Shown piece after piece: positions 33,325 to 42,314 of a stretch of 60,683 nucleotides of DNA. This DNA comes from Herbiconiux oxytropis (GTDB lineage: Bacteria; Actinomycetota; Actinomycetes; Actinomycetales; Microbacteriaceae). The stretch lies in contig NZ_JANLCK010000016.1 of assembly GCF_024979315.1 (NCBI RefSeq), positions 1 to 60,683 on the forward strand, written 5' to 3'. The notes beneath the pieces were generated by a model, which was not told the origin of the DNA, did no database searches, and worked only from the letters and a program-made list of their open reading frames with translations. Numbering within the stretch: position 1 is the stretch's first letter; each line of letters opens with the position of its first letter. A program made the translations under genes and the position numbers.

Positions 33325-34800
33325 ATGAACTTGGGAACGAAGTCGAGAGTGACGTCCACGAAGGTCGACCAGTGGCGCGAGATCTATGCTCGGCGGCTCT
33401 TCGTCACCGACCTCCTTGTGCTCGTGTGGGTCATCTTCGGTGTTCAGATCGCCTGGTTCGGGCTCGACTCGAGTACTGTGGCGGTCCGCGAGAACGCGGC
33501 ACTCGCCGTGAGCTACTCCACGATCTCCGTGATCATCCTCATCGCCTGGCTTCTGATCCTGCATGTCTACGGAACCCGTGGCTACCGCGTGGTGGGAACC
33601 GGAACGCAGGAGTATCGCCTTATCGCGGATGCGACGCTCCGGCTGTTCGGCATGGTCGCCATCGTGGCCTTTCTCTTCCAGATCAGCTTCGCGCGCGGCT
33701 ACGTGCTCATTGCGTTCCCCCTCGGACTCGCCGTCCTGATCTTCTCGCGCTGGATGTGGCGGCAATGGCTCGGGATGAAGCGGGCGCGTGGACAATACGT
33801 CTCCAGGGTCGTCCTCATCGGCTCGCCGGCGTCAGCGAGCCATATCGCCCGTGAGCTGAACCGGAGGCCCGAGGCGGGATACATGGTCGTCGGCGCGTGC
33901 GTGCCCGTGTGGTCCGAGGGTGAGGAGCATCTGGCCGGCACCCAGGTGCCGATCCTGGGTGGTCTCGGCGATGTCTTGGCCGTCCTGCAGACGGCGGAGG
34001 CGGACACCGTCGTCATCACCAGTGCGGATGAACTACCGCCTCAGCGCGTCCGTGAACTCAGCTGGAGTCTCGAGCCGGGCCGGCAGCACCTGGTTGTGGC
34101 GCCGAGCCTCGTCGACATCGGTGGTCCGCGGATCCACACACGACCAGTAGCGGGTCTGCCTCTCATCCACGTCGAGACACCCAGGTACGACGGCACCAAG
34201 CGTTTCGCGAAGAGGACGTTCGACGTGATCGCTGCAGGTGTCGGAATCCTGTTGCTGTCTCCGATACTGGCGCTGATCGCCATGGTGGTGCGGCTGAGCA
34301 CGCCGGGGCCGGTGCTCTTCAGGCAGAGCCGGATCGGTTACAAGGGCGAGCAGTTCAACATGCTCAAGTTCCGGTCGATGGTGGTCGACGCCGAAGAGAG
34401 ACTGCAGGCTCTGACGAGTGACACCGGAGAGATCGGGAACTCCGTCCTGTTCAAGATGAGGGAGGACCCGCGTGTCACTCCGGTGGGACGCTTCCTGCGC
34501 CGCTTCAGTCTGGATGAGCTCCCGCAGCTCTTCAATGTCTTCATGGGTTCGATGTCTCTGATCGGTCCCCGACCTCCGCTGCAGAAGGAAGTCGACCTCT
34601 ACGAGACCCATGTCCACAGACGATTCCTCGTCAAGCCCGGAATCACCGGTCTCTGGCAGGTGAGCGGCCGATCAAACCTCTCGTGGGAGGACTCCGTGAG
34701 ACTGGATCTCTACTACGTGGAGAACTGGTCTCTGACAGGTGATGTCGTCATCCTCTGGCGCACCCTGAAGGCCGTGCTGGCGAGGGACGGCGCATACTGA
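33325..34800 (+). CDS. Polyprenyl-phosphate sugar-1-phosphate transferase (exopolysaccharide initiation)
   Basis: The 491-aa protein has four or five N-terminal helices, a CoA-binding-like middle domain (about 150-280), and a C-terminal bacterial sugar transferase domain (about 291-491). That domain contains KRTFDVIAAGVGILLLSPIL, LFRQSRIGYKGEQFNMLKFR, SLDELPQLFNV and SLIGPRPPL. It places the first sugar phosphate on undecaprenyl phosphate, as WcaJ/WbaP do. Its stop shares a base with the polymerase ATG (TGATG). Confidence 0.95.
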   Translation: MNLGTKSRVTSTKVDQWREIYARRLFVTDLLVLVWVIFGVQIAWFGLDSSTVAVRENAALAVSYSTISVIILIAWLLILHVYGTRGYRVVGTGTQEYRLIADATLRLFGMVAIVAFLFQISFARGYVLIAFPLGLAVLIFSRWMWRQWLGMKRARGQYVSRVVLIGSPASASHIARELNRRPEAGYMVVGACVPVWSEGEEHLAGTQVPILGGLGDVLAVLQTAEADTVVITSADELPPQRVRELSWSLEPGRQHLVVAPSLVDIGGPRIHTRPVAGLPLIHVETPRYDGTKRFAKRTFDVIAAGVGILLLSPILALIAMVVRLSTPGPVLFRQSRIGYKGEQFNMLKFRSMVVDAEERLQALTSDTGEIGNSVLFKMREDPRVTPVGRFLRRFSLDELPQLFNVFMGSMSLIGPRPPLQKEVDLYETHVHRRFLVKPGITGLWQVSGRSNLSWEDSVRLDLYYVENWSLTGDVVILWRTLKAVLARDGAY

Positions 34801-36206
34801 TGGCTGACAATATGCCACAGAGTCGGCTGCACAAGACGATGGTGAATCCGAAGAAGACAGTCGGGCCCAGGGCGGCGGTAGCTATGGGCGGAACGCTGCT
34901 CCTGCTGCTCGTCGTGATCACCAATCCGTCATTCATCAGCGTGTTCCCGGTGGGGCTCATAAATGTGATCGTCTTCGCTCTCCTGATGCGGCGGCTTGCA
35001 CCCCTCGGAGCATCGCCCGCCGTCTACTTCGCCGCGTATCTCTCCGTCATCGGTCTCGCCGGTTTCGCCTTCACGAATGTGCTGGTCGGGTCCGGTGGCA
35101 CCGGAGGAGTGGACGTGGCGCTCGAGGACGACCTGCTCGTGGCGGGATCGATCATGTTCTTCTCAGGCTCGACTGTCGTCCTGATCTTCGCAGCGATATC
35201 CCGAGGGCGGCAGAAGGGCTCGGAGCCGGGAGGTGCTGAGGGCCTCCTCGACCTCGGCGACCTCGGGCGCTTCAGCGCACCGATCCTGATCATCGGGCTG
35301 GTCGAGTTCGCGATCCTCATCGGGTTCCTCGGGCCGGCCGAATTCCTGTCGAGACCCGACCGTCTGGTCGGCCGGGACTCGAGCTTCGAGGCGGTCTTCC
35401 AGATGGTGGCGCTGGGAGCCGTCGTGGCCCTCGCGATCGTGGTCTTCTCTCGACGGGGCGGTGTGAAGTTCTTCGCGGTCGTGCTCCTCGCCGGATACGT
35501 CGCGTACTTCATCTCACTCGGGACACGTCGACTCGCCTTGGTCCCGCTGCTGATCTTGATCGGGTACATCCTGGCTCGCCGAGGGAAGATCCCCGTGATT
35601 GGAGCTGTAGCGACAGGGCTCCTCGCTCTCATCTCCTTGTCGCTGCCCTTGTACTTCAGGGGTTTGCCCATGCATGGGCTCCTGCCCCACCTCGAGGGCC
35701 TCGGCACATTCGTCTGGGACCTTCAGGTGTTCGCGACCTCCGCCAACAACGTGCTCGCCGGATTCAAGATCTCCACGCTGACCGCGTTCACGCAACCGAC
35801 GATTCCGCTGGATGCGCTATGGATCTCCATCAACCCCGTGACCGGGAACACCGCGGGCTGGTACGAGATCGCCCGTACGCTCAGACTCAACCAATTCACG
35901 CCCTATTCAGCGATCGGCGAGTTGGGGAACTACGGTCCGCCCGTGTTCGCCGCTGTCTTCGCAGGGATCGGGCTCCTGCTGGGTGTCGCACAAAGGCTCA
36001 ACGATCTGCTCTTCCGCGAGCAGCTGTGGAAGCTCGTCGGGGTCGCCGCCCTCGGTCTCACGTTCGTCTTCGTGATCCAGTTCGCGCAGTACAACCTGCG
36101 CTCCAACATGCGGTACCTGTACCTCATGCTGCTGATCCAGATCGCAGCCGTGGTCATCATCCGCCTCCGTGACTGGTCGCGGCAGCGGCACGAAGTTCGA
36201 GGCTGA
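34800..36206 (+). CDS. Polysaccharide polymerase-like membrane protein (Wzy candidate)
   Basis: The 468-aa protein has about eleven transmembrane helices and few conserved motifs, as usual for Wzy. A large loop between late helices (about residues 285-390, with LPLYFRGLPMHGLLPHLEGL and later WISINPVTGN) matches the oligosaccharide-repeat polymerase pattern. It directly overlaps the initiating transferase gene and precedes a glycosyltransferase, so context supports the call. Confidence 0.78.
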   Translation: MADNMPQSRLHKTMVNPKKTVGPRAAVAMGGTLLLLLVVITNPSFISVFPVGLINVIVFALLMRRLAPLGASPAVYFAAYLSVIGLAGFAFTNVLVGSGGTGGVDVALEDDLLVAGSIMFFSGSTVVLIFAAISRGRQKGSEPGGAEGLLDLGDLGRFSAPILIIGLVEFAILIGFLGPAEFLSRPDRLVGRDSSFEAVFQMVALGAVVALAIVVFSRRGGVKFFAVVLLAGYVAYFISLGTRRLALVPLLILIGYILARRGKIPVIGAVATGLLALISLSLPLYFRGLPMHGLLPHLEGLGTFVWDLQVFATSANNVLAGFKISTLTAFTQPTIPLDALWISINPVTGNTAGWYEIARTLRLNQFTPYSAIGELGNYGPPVFAAVFAGIGLLLGVAQRLNDLLFREQLWKLVGVAALGLTFVFVIQFAQYNLRSNMRYLYLMLLIQIAAVVIIRLRDWSRQRHEVRG

Positions 36207-36233
36207 CGAAGGGATCGACACGTCAATACATCC

Positions 36234-37298
36234 ATGTCAGCTCACATCCCGGACGGGGAAGATACCGTGATCGCAACTGTCATCCTGCCGATCCACAACG
36301 CTTCGAGCTACCTCGACCGAGCGTTCGAGAATGTGAGAGCGACACTCGGAGACGACACGGAGCTCGTCATCGTCGACGACCACTCGACCGACGATTCCTG
36401 GGAGAAAGTGCAGCGATGGGCCGAGCACCTCCCGGGCCGTGTCGTGGTCATCGCCAACGAAGGCCGTGGCGTGGCTGCGGCGCGGAATCTGGCTGTCTCG
36501 AGGGCCACGGGCGACTTCGTGTGGTTCGTCGACTGCGACGACGACTGGCGCCCAGAGATCGTGAAGCACATGGTCGACCTCGCGCGGCAGACAGGCGCAG
36601 ACATCGTGCTGAGCAACGCGGAGAAGGTCTCCCAGCCCTCCGGCGAGACGAGCGTGATCGAGGATGCGGCGTCGCGGGACGTCATCACGGGACAGGAAGC
36701 GTTCTCGCGTCTGCTGCTCGGAGAGATCGAGGGCCACCTCTGGAATAAGCTCTTCCGCCGGACGCTGTTCTCGTCCGCGCCGTTCCCGGCCACCCGAGCG
36801 CACTCGGACCTGGGCGGCATGTTCGGGCTCTTCTCAGCAGCATCGGTCGTGGCCGCGCTGCCCGAAGTCCTCTACACCTACTACGTCCACGAGGGCTCGG
36901 TGCTGAACCGGCGGCAGTACCGCTGGGACGATCTGTGGGACTGCCTTCAGCTTGCTCGTGCGGGAGCCGATGATGTCGCGGGCGGACGGCCGCTCACGAC
37001 CTTCAAGTATCGCAACGTCATCGTTCCGACGGTCAACGAGTCGATCCGTCGGGAGACTGTCGCTGAGGCATCGGACATCGACCGGGCTCGAAAGCGTGCC
37101 CGAAGCGCCACATCGATCTCCGAGGCCGTTAGGCTGGCCCTCTGGGGCCAGCGAGATGCTGCTGCCCGAGCCCTGCTGATCAAGCTGGCGTTCCCGGTCT
37201 ACCGAGGGATCTACAAGCGACACCGCGCCAAGAACTGGGCGGAACTGGATTCATTCGCTGCCACACCGGGTTCCGAATCGACCACTATTCCGCGCTAG
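36234..37298 (+). CDS. Glycosyltransferase family 2
   Basis: The 354-aa GT-A fold enzyme has the nucleotide-sugar binding segment TVILPIHNASSYLDRAFENV, VIVDDHSTDDSW, and the metal-binding VDCDDDW (about residues 99-105, the DxD equivalent). There are no membrane helices. It adds one sugar to the lipid-linked repeat unit on the cytoplasmic side; donor and acceptor are unknown. It is the last gene of the first polysaccharide block. Confidence 0.9.
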   Translation: MSAHIPDGEDTVIATVILPIHNASSYLDRAFENVRATLGDDTELVIVDDHSTDDSWEKVQRWAEHLPGRVVVIANEGRGVAAARNLAVSRATGDFVWFVDCDDDWRPEIVKHMVDLARQTGADIVLSNAEKVSQPSGETSVIEDAASRDVITGQEAFSRLLLGEIEGHLWNKLFRRTLFSSAPFPATRAHSDLGGMFGLFSAASVVAALPEVLYTYYVHEGSVLNRRQYRWDDLWDCLQLARAGADDVAGGRPLTTFKYRNVIVPTVNESIRRETVAEASDIDRARKRARSATSISEAVRLALWGQRDAAARALLIKLAFPVYRGIYKRHRAKNWAELDSFAATPGSESTTIPR

Positions 37299-37312
37299 GC
37301 GCCGCCGGCGCC
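37298..37312 (+). terminator. Short hairpin at the end of the GT2 gene
   Basis: GGCGCC-GCC-GGCGCC is a perfect 6-bp stem starting at the last base of the stop codon. It may terminate or attenuate the first polysaccharide block before the CWB2 gene. Confidence 0.3.
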
Positions 37313-37377
37313 GTGTGCGACCATGGCCTTGACTGTCCGGCAGGAAGGTCTGGGGAGCACAAGGTGGGGGCCTGCAC

Positions 37378-39717
37378 ATGAAAACGGTACGTCAGCGGTT
37401 CGCCGCGGTGACGACGGGTGCAGTCGCCCTCGTCGTTCTGACGGGGATGTCGGTAGCCGGTCCCGCTGCCGGGGCGAGCAAGCACGCTGTCGGTCACGTT
37501 GCCCGAGCGGCATGGGAGCCACAAGAGCACAGCGTGGACGTGGTGGCGCCGAATTACTTTCATTCCACTGCGGGAGCGCTCGAGGGCCGCCCGGGACTCC
37601 GATCTGATACCGCAGCGGTTCAACTGCTTCTGCCACCGACCGCCGCCGATCAAGATCTCAACGAGGTCGACTATCGGCTCCAGTTCTCCGCCACCGAGGT
37701 CGTCGCGACGGGAACGGTCGCGATCGACCCCGCCACTGACTCCTTTACCGTCCCGCTGGCAGGAGCGTTGACACGGTCGGAGCTGTTCCTGTCGGTGACC
37801 GCTCGCGGTCCGTCGCCGCAGGGAGCGCCAGAACCACCGCCCGGTGCGGCCGGCGATGTCGGCGAGCTCTTCACGGCGTCGGGCTTCTTCTCCGTGTACG
37901 CAGCCGGTCCGCCTTCCGACGCACCGATTCCGCTGGCCTCACGAACATTCACGGGTTCGGAGAAGACCAGGTTCACATCCACGCAACCGCCGATGGCGAC
38001 AGGCCCTGGCGACACCGTCCTCATGACGGTGCCGACCGACCTGACGAGCATCTCGGATCTGCGGGCCCGGATCGCGTCGACTCCGACGGGAAACGCGGTC
38101 GAGGCCGGGGTGAGCCGGACGGGGGACTCGCGCGTCGCCGTCGTCACCGTTCCGCTCGACTACTTCTCGACGGGGACGGCTGGGGGCGCTCTGCTCTCGC
38201 TCGGTGGCTATGCGGGTTCGGAGCTGATCGAGCATGTGGTCGCTGTGACCATGGGCAACGAGCCCCCGGCGTCCTCGGCGGCCATCGTGCCCGATGATGT
38301 CGACTCGCCGAGCGGAATCGTGTCGCTGAGTGCCAGCCCCGTGGCTGCTGAGACGTACTCGATCGTGGTCGCCCCGCGAAGCGGTCCCGCGGTGTCGAGC
38401 GAGCTCCGCACTGTGGCCGCCGGTGCGACACTCGACGTTCCCTTCAGTTCAGCCGGGTTTCCTAATCGGCTGACGGTCTTCAGGATCGTCGAACAGGGGG
38501 GCGACCAGCAGGCGACGACGATCGTCGGAGAGTATTCGCCTCCGGGTCAGGCGCTGGCGAAGACCGTCATCGACGAGCTGCGCCCCGAGCGGAGCAATTT
38601 GTATCTGGACAACCGGAATCAGTTCGGCCAGAACCGGTTCACCGGCGAGACCCTGTCGCGGCAGTTCGACGTGACTGTCGATGATGCGAGGACGGAATAC
38701 TCGCTGAAGGGTGGTGCGACCCTTCGCGTCCCGCTGACGTCGGCGACGAATGGCTCGCGAATCAGCGTCGAGGTCGACGGAGTCACGATTCTCGATCAGG
38801 TCATCCCTCCGGCCGGGTTCTCCGTTCCCGCCGACAGGGTGGACGGCTCCGACCGCTACGAGGTCGCCGCCGCCGTGTCCAAGCGCTCGTACCCAGAGGG
38901 TGCCGACACCGCGGTAATCGTCAGTGGTCAGAACTTCTCCGATGCTCTCTCGGCGGCGCCGTTGGCCACTCGCCTCGAGGCCCCGCTTCTGCTGACGTCG
39001 GCCGCCACGCTGCCCTCGTCGATTCGCCAGGAACTCACACGACTGGCGCCGACGAACATCGTGGTGGTGGGTGGTCCGAACTCCGTGTCCGACGAGATCG
39101 TTGCGCAGCTTCGCCCCGAGTTCTCAGTAGAGCGCATCAGTGGGTCAGACCGCTACGCCGTGTCCCGAAGCGTGGCCGACAGGTGGGCGGATACGACTCC
39201 CGCCACCGTCTACGTCGCCACAGGCCTCAGTTTCCCCGACGCACTCAGCGCTGGCGCCGCTGCAGGCGCGAAGAACTCGCCCGTGGTTCTCGTGCGGGGG
39301 ACGGCCGGTTCGCTGGATGCGGCGACCGCGGCGGATCTCCGGTCCCTGCAACCGCAGAGCATCTCGATCGCGGGCGGACCGGCTTCGGTGAGCTCCGGTA
39401 CGGAGGCGGCCCTCGCGGCCATAGCGCCGACGACCAGGTTCGGCGGTGCAGACCGATACGAGGCCTCGGCCGCCATCAACGCGAGCGCGTTCTCGGGCAG
39501 CCGAGACGCTTTGTTGGTGACCGGCCTCAACTATCCAGACGCCCTGTCGGGCGGAGCCTGGGCGGGTGCATCGAACACCCCCCTCTACCTCTCGAAGACC
39601 GAGTGCGTGCCGAAATCGGTCATCGCGCAGTTGAAGGCCCAAGGAGTGGTCGACGTGACTCTGATCGGCGGTGCGGCGTCGCTCGGAGCCGGAGTGCGAG
39701 ACCTCGTGTCCTGCTGA
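37378..39717 (+). CDS. Secreted CWB2-anchored protein encoded within the polysaccharide locus
   Basis: The 779-aa protein has a signal peptide (about residues 1-34), about 450 residues of unrecognised beta-rich sequence with Thr/Ser/Pro/Gly abundance and almost no Cys, and three CWB2 repeats (about 484-779). The repeats start PADRVDGSDRYEV, include GGPNSVS, and end with a Cys-X35-Cys pair in the third. It is non-covalently wall bound. Its position between the GT2 and pyruvyltransferase genes suggests that the glycan made here is its anchor. AAGGTGGGGG precedes the ATG. Confidence 0.88.
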   Translation: MKTVRQRFAAVTTGAVALVVLTGMSVAGPAAGASKHAVGHVARAAWEPQEHSVDVVAPNYFHSTAGALEGRPGLRSDTAAVQLLLPPTAADQDLNEVDYRLQFSATEVVATGTVAIDPATDSFTVPLAGALTRSELFLSVTARGPSPQGAPEPPPGAAGDVGELFTASGFFSVYAAGPPSDAPIPLASRTFTGSEKTRFTSTQPPMATGPGDTVLMTVPTDLTSISDLRARIASTPTGNAVEAGVSRTGDSRVAVVTVPLDYFSTGTAGGALLSLGGYAGSELIEHVVAVTMGNEPPASSAAIVPDDVDSPSGIVSLSASPVAAETYSIVVAPRSGPAVSSELRTVAAGATLDVPFSSAGFPNRLTVFRIVEQGGDQQATTIVGEYSPPGQALAKTVIDELRPERSNLYLDNRNQFGQNRFTGETLSRQFDVTVDDARTEYSLKGGATLRVPLTSATNGSRISVEVDGVTILDQVIPPAGFSVPADRVDGSDRYEVAAAVSKRSYPEGADTAVIVSGQNFSDALSAAPLATRLEAPLLLTSAATLPSSIRQELTRLAPTNIVVVGGPNSVSDEIVAQLRPEFSVERISGSDRYAVSRSVADRWADTTPATVYVATGLSFPDALSAGAAAGAKNSPVVLVRGTAGSLDAATAADLRSLQPQSISIAGGPASVSSGTEAALAAIAPTTRFGGADRYEASAAINASAFSGSRDALLVTGLNYPDALSGGAWAGASNTPLYLSKTECVPKSVIAQLKAQGVVDVTLIGGAASLGAGVRDLVSC

Positions 39718-39755
39718 CGCCGAGCTCGACTCGTTCGCGACGCCTGCCGCGTAGG

Positions 39756-40826
39756 TCAGTGCTCGAGGAGGGAGCGGATTCGGGCGATCTCCGTGGCCAG
39801 GCGCGCGTTGGCGCTGGTGAGGGCGGCGTCGAGTTCGGCGGAGCGGTCGAGCTGGCGGGTGAGGAAGTCGGCGATCTCGGCGGCGCTCGCACCTGAGGTG
39901 TCGAGGGTGGTTCCGGGGTAACCGGCCACACCGAAGTGCTGTTCGACCTTCGGCTTGGGCTTGGAGACCGCTTCGGAGGGGATCGCGCCCGCGAGCGCCG
40001 CGAGGATGAGGACGTGCAGGCGGTCGCTGATGACGAGGGCGGTGCGCTGGTAGAGATCGCGGACGTACTGCTCCTGCTCCGCATCGGATCGAGTGCCCCA
40101 GGGCAGGTAGTCGGCGATCTCCTCGCCCAGCTGGGCCGCGATCTCGGCTGAGCGCGTCTCGTCCTCATCGACCTGGCTGACGACGTTCACGCGGAATCCG
40201 GTCTCCGCCGCGACCGCTCGCACGGCGTCGAACCACGCCGCATCGGGGTAAGGCCGCTTGCCGCGGAGGCTCACGATGATGATCTTCCGCTCGGCGAACG
40301 GCTCCCCGGCGACACGCGGCTCACTGAATGCCGTGTCGGGCACGAGCTTGCCGACCTTCATCAGCGCGAGGCTCGCCTTGTCGCGCCACAGCACCTCCTG
40401 CGAGAGCCGGGCCGACCAGCGGTAGAGAGCGCCGACGAGACGGTCGTACTCTCCGACCGCGCGCGGTGGGCGGATGATCTTGCCCCCCCGAATGCGCACC
40501 AGCGCCGCGATCACAAGGAAGACGAGCTCGGACTTGAGGTGGGCCCGGCCGAGGGGGACCTCTCCGGGGTCGAAGATCCATGCGCGCGGCCCGCGGCCGA
40601 AGACGAGCTTCTTGAGCCACGCCTTGCGGCTCTGCGCATCGTAGGAGTGCTCGTCAGGGGTGAGCGCGATCTGCTCGACCCAGCCCGGCGTCGTGCGCCC
40701 GAGATACGCGTGCACCTCGCCGGTGCCGCGCACCCAGTTCAGGATGCGACGGCGGATGACCGCGTCACCCAGGTTGCCGCTGACTCCGGTGAGGACGATG
40801 AACAGTTGGCGCTTCTTGGCAGGCAT
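39756..40826 (-). CDS. Polysaccharide pyruvyltransferase family protein (first copy)
   Basis: The 356-aa protein fits PF04230. The N terminus FIVLTGVSGNLGDAVIRRRI matches the family opening, and the middle contains IIVSLRGKRPYPDA and, later, LVISDRLHVLILAAL, the conserved S-D-R-x-H segment. These enzymes transfer pyruvate from phosphoenolpyruvate to form a ketal on a sugar, adding negative charge. The C-terminal 40 residues are helical and Ala rich. It is the last gene of a seven-gene minus-strand operon. Confidence 0.88.
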   Translation of the reverse strand: MPAKKRQLFIVLTGVSGNLGDAVIRRRILNWVRGTGEVHAYLGRTTPGWVEQIALTPDEHSYDAQSRKAWLKKLVFGRGPRAWIFDPGEVPLGRAHLKSELVFLVIAALVRIRGGKIIRPPRAVGEYDRLVGALYRWSARLSQEVLWRDKASLALMKVGKLVPDTAFSEPRVAGEPFAERKIIIVSLRGKRPYPDAAWFDAVRAVAAETGFRVNVVSQVDEDETRSAEIAAQLGEEIADYLPWGTRSDAEQEQYVRDLYQRTALVISDRLHVLILAALAGAIPSEAVSKPKPKVEQHFGVAGYPGTTLDTSGASAAEIADFLTRQLDRSAELDAALTSANARLATEIARIRSLLEH

Positions 40827-40871
40827 GAGGTCTCCGTGTGGGGGCCGCGATCGGGCAGAAAGGTGGGGAAG

Positions 40872-42257
40872 TCAGCGCTTGAACTTGCCGGCGAGCTTCC
40901 AGAACTCCCGCTGGGCCTTGTTCCGGAGCCGGGTGCCGAAGGCCATCTTGGTCTCCTGCTGGTAGTCGGAGATCAGAGGGCGGATGGCGTCGAGGTAGAC
41001 GTCGAGCTCGTCCGCCTCCTTCGCCGCCGCGAACATCCCGTGGCTCTGGGCAGAGAGGCTGCGCCGCTTGCGGATGATCTCGACCCGATCGGGCGTGACG
41101 TGGGAGTATCCGGGCTCCACACGTTTGGCGGGGTGCCAGCGGCCCTCCGCGTCGTCGTCCGCCAGCCGAACGGCGAGGCCCTCCCGGCGATGACGGAAGT
41201 TGCCGCCCTGGGTGCGAGCGACGGAATCGGTGTCGAGGACGTCGAGCCCGACCGCCTTGCTCTCCACGCCTTCGGCGAGGATCTCGTCGATGACCGCGTT
41301 GCGGGTGATGACGACGTTCGTGCCCCGCCAGTCGATCTCGTACTTGGAGAGCCAGGCATCGCCGATCACCACGTCCGCGGTCTCGGCGAAGATGTCGTCG
41401 CAGTAGTTGCAGGCCTCGAGCTGGAAGACCGCGTGCCCCCAGTTGCCTCCGACGAGCGACAGGGTCTCGGCCTCGCGCCACTCTCCGGTCTGCTTCGACT
41501 TGGCCCCGAAGCTGTACTGGCGAGACGTCTTCTCGGGGTTCTTGATGCGGAAGTCGACGGTCGCGAGGTCGTCAGGAGCCACGCCCACCTGCCAGGCGAA
41601 CGACTCGGCGTAGGCGGTCGACTTGAGGTGACCGCACACGATGCCCACGAAGTACTTCAGCTGAGCGGCGATGACCTCGTCCTCCGCGGCCACGTGGCGA
41701 GCGCTCTTGATGGCGCAGGGGACTCCGACGATCGCGTACCGGAGGCCGTCGCCGCGGATCTGCTTCAGGGTCTCGGCGAAGCTCGCGGGATGGTACTGGG
41801 ACTTGCGGCGACCCATCACCTCGTCGACGCTCCGCGAGACCACGTATCCGAAGAGCTGAGACTCCGCGGGTCCGACGTGCACGACGCCGTCGATCTCGTC
41901 GCGCTCCAGCAACCGGGTGAGCAGCCAGCTCGTGATGCCTCCGGAACTGCTGCCGGGGATGACGAGGTCATCCGTCACGCGGCCCGCGTACATCCCCTTG
42001 TACTTGCCGATCCGGGAGTCGTGGGGCATCGAGGGTTCGAAGACCTCGGCGGCGACCTCGTCCTCGTTCTTCGACTCGTCGGCGAACGGACAGACCCTCG
42101 AGCCAATGGCCTTGTCCGCCTCCGACACGTCGGTGAGGTCTGCCTGGTAGATGCCGCGACGCGTCAACGTCACCGGAATGCGGCCACTTGTGGCCGCCCC
42201 GCAGCCTCCACATCCCACGCACGATCCACTTGCGACGACCTGATCGATCGATGTCAT
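40872..42257 (-). CDS. F420 hydrogenase/dehydrogenase beta-subunit-like Fe-S oxidoreductase
   Basis: The 461-aa protein has an N-terminal Fe-S motif (Cys at 13, 16 and 19 in CVGCGGC, plus RVCPF near residue 56). It also has the FrhB N- and C-terminal domains with VGVPCAIKSAR, FVGIVCGHLKS and CNYCDDIFAETADVVIGDAW. Homologues sit beside pyruvyltransferase genes in many exopolysaccharide clusters, but their reaction is not established. Here it lies between two pyruvyltransferases, so it may modify the pyruvylated sugar. The ATG follows GAGGGGGAA. Confidence 0.88.
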   Translation of the reverse strand: MTSIDQVVASGSCVGCGGCGAATSGRIPVTLTRRGIYQADLTDVSEADKAIGSRVCPFADESKNEDEVAAEVFEPSMPHDSRIGKYKGMYAGRVTDDLVIPGSSSGGITSWLLTRLLERDEIDGVVHVGPAESQLFGYVVSRSVDEVMGRRKSQYHPASFAETLKQIRGDGLRYAIVGVPCAIKSARHVAAEDEVIAAQLKYFVGIVCGHLKSTAYAESFAWQVGVAPDDLATVDFRIKNPEKTSRQYSFGAKSKQTGEWREAETLSLVGGNWGHAVFQLEACNYCDDIFAETADVVIGDAWLSKYEIDWRGTNVVITRNAVIDEILAEGVESKAVGLDVLDTDSVARTQGGNFRHRREGLAVRLADDDAEGRWHPAKRVEPGYSHVTPDRVEIIRKRRSLSAQSHGMFAAAKEADELDVYLDAIRPLISDYQQETKMAFGTRLRNKAQREFWKLAGKFKR

Positions 42258-42314
42258 GGTGTTCCCCCTCTGCTGATGGTCCGTGCGGGTGCTGCCCTCA
42301 TTGAGAAACGCTAT

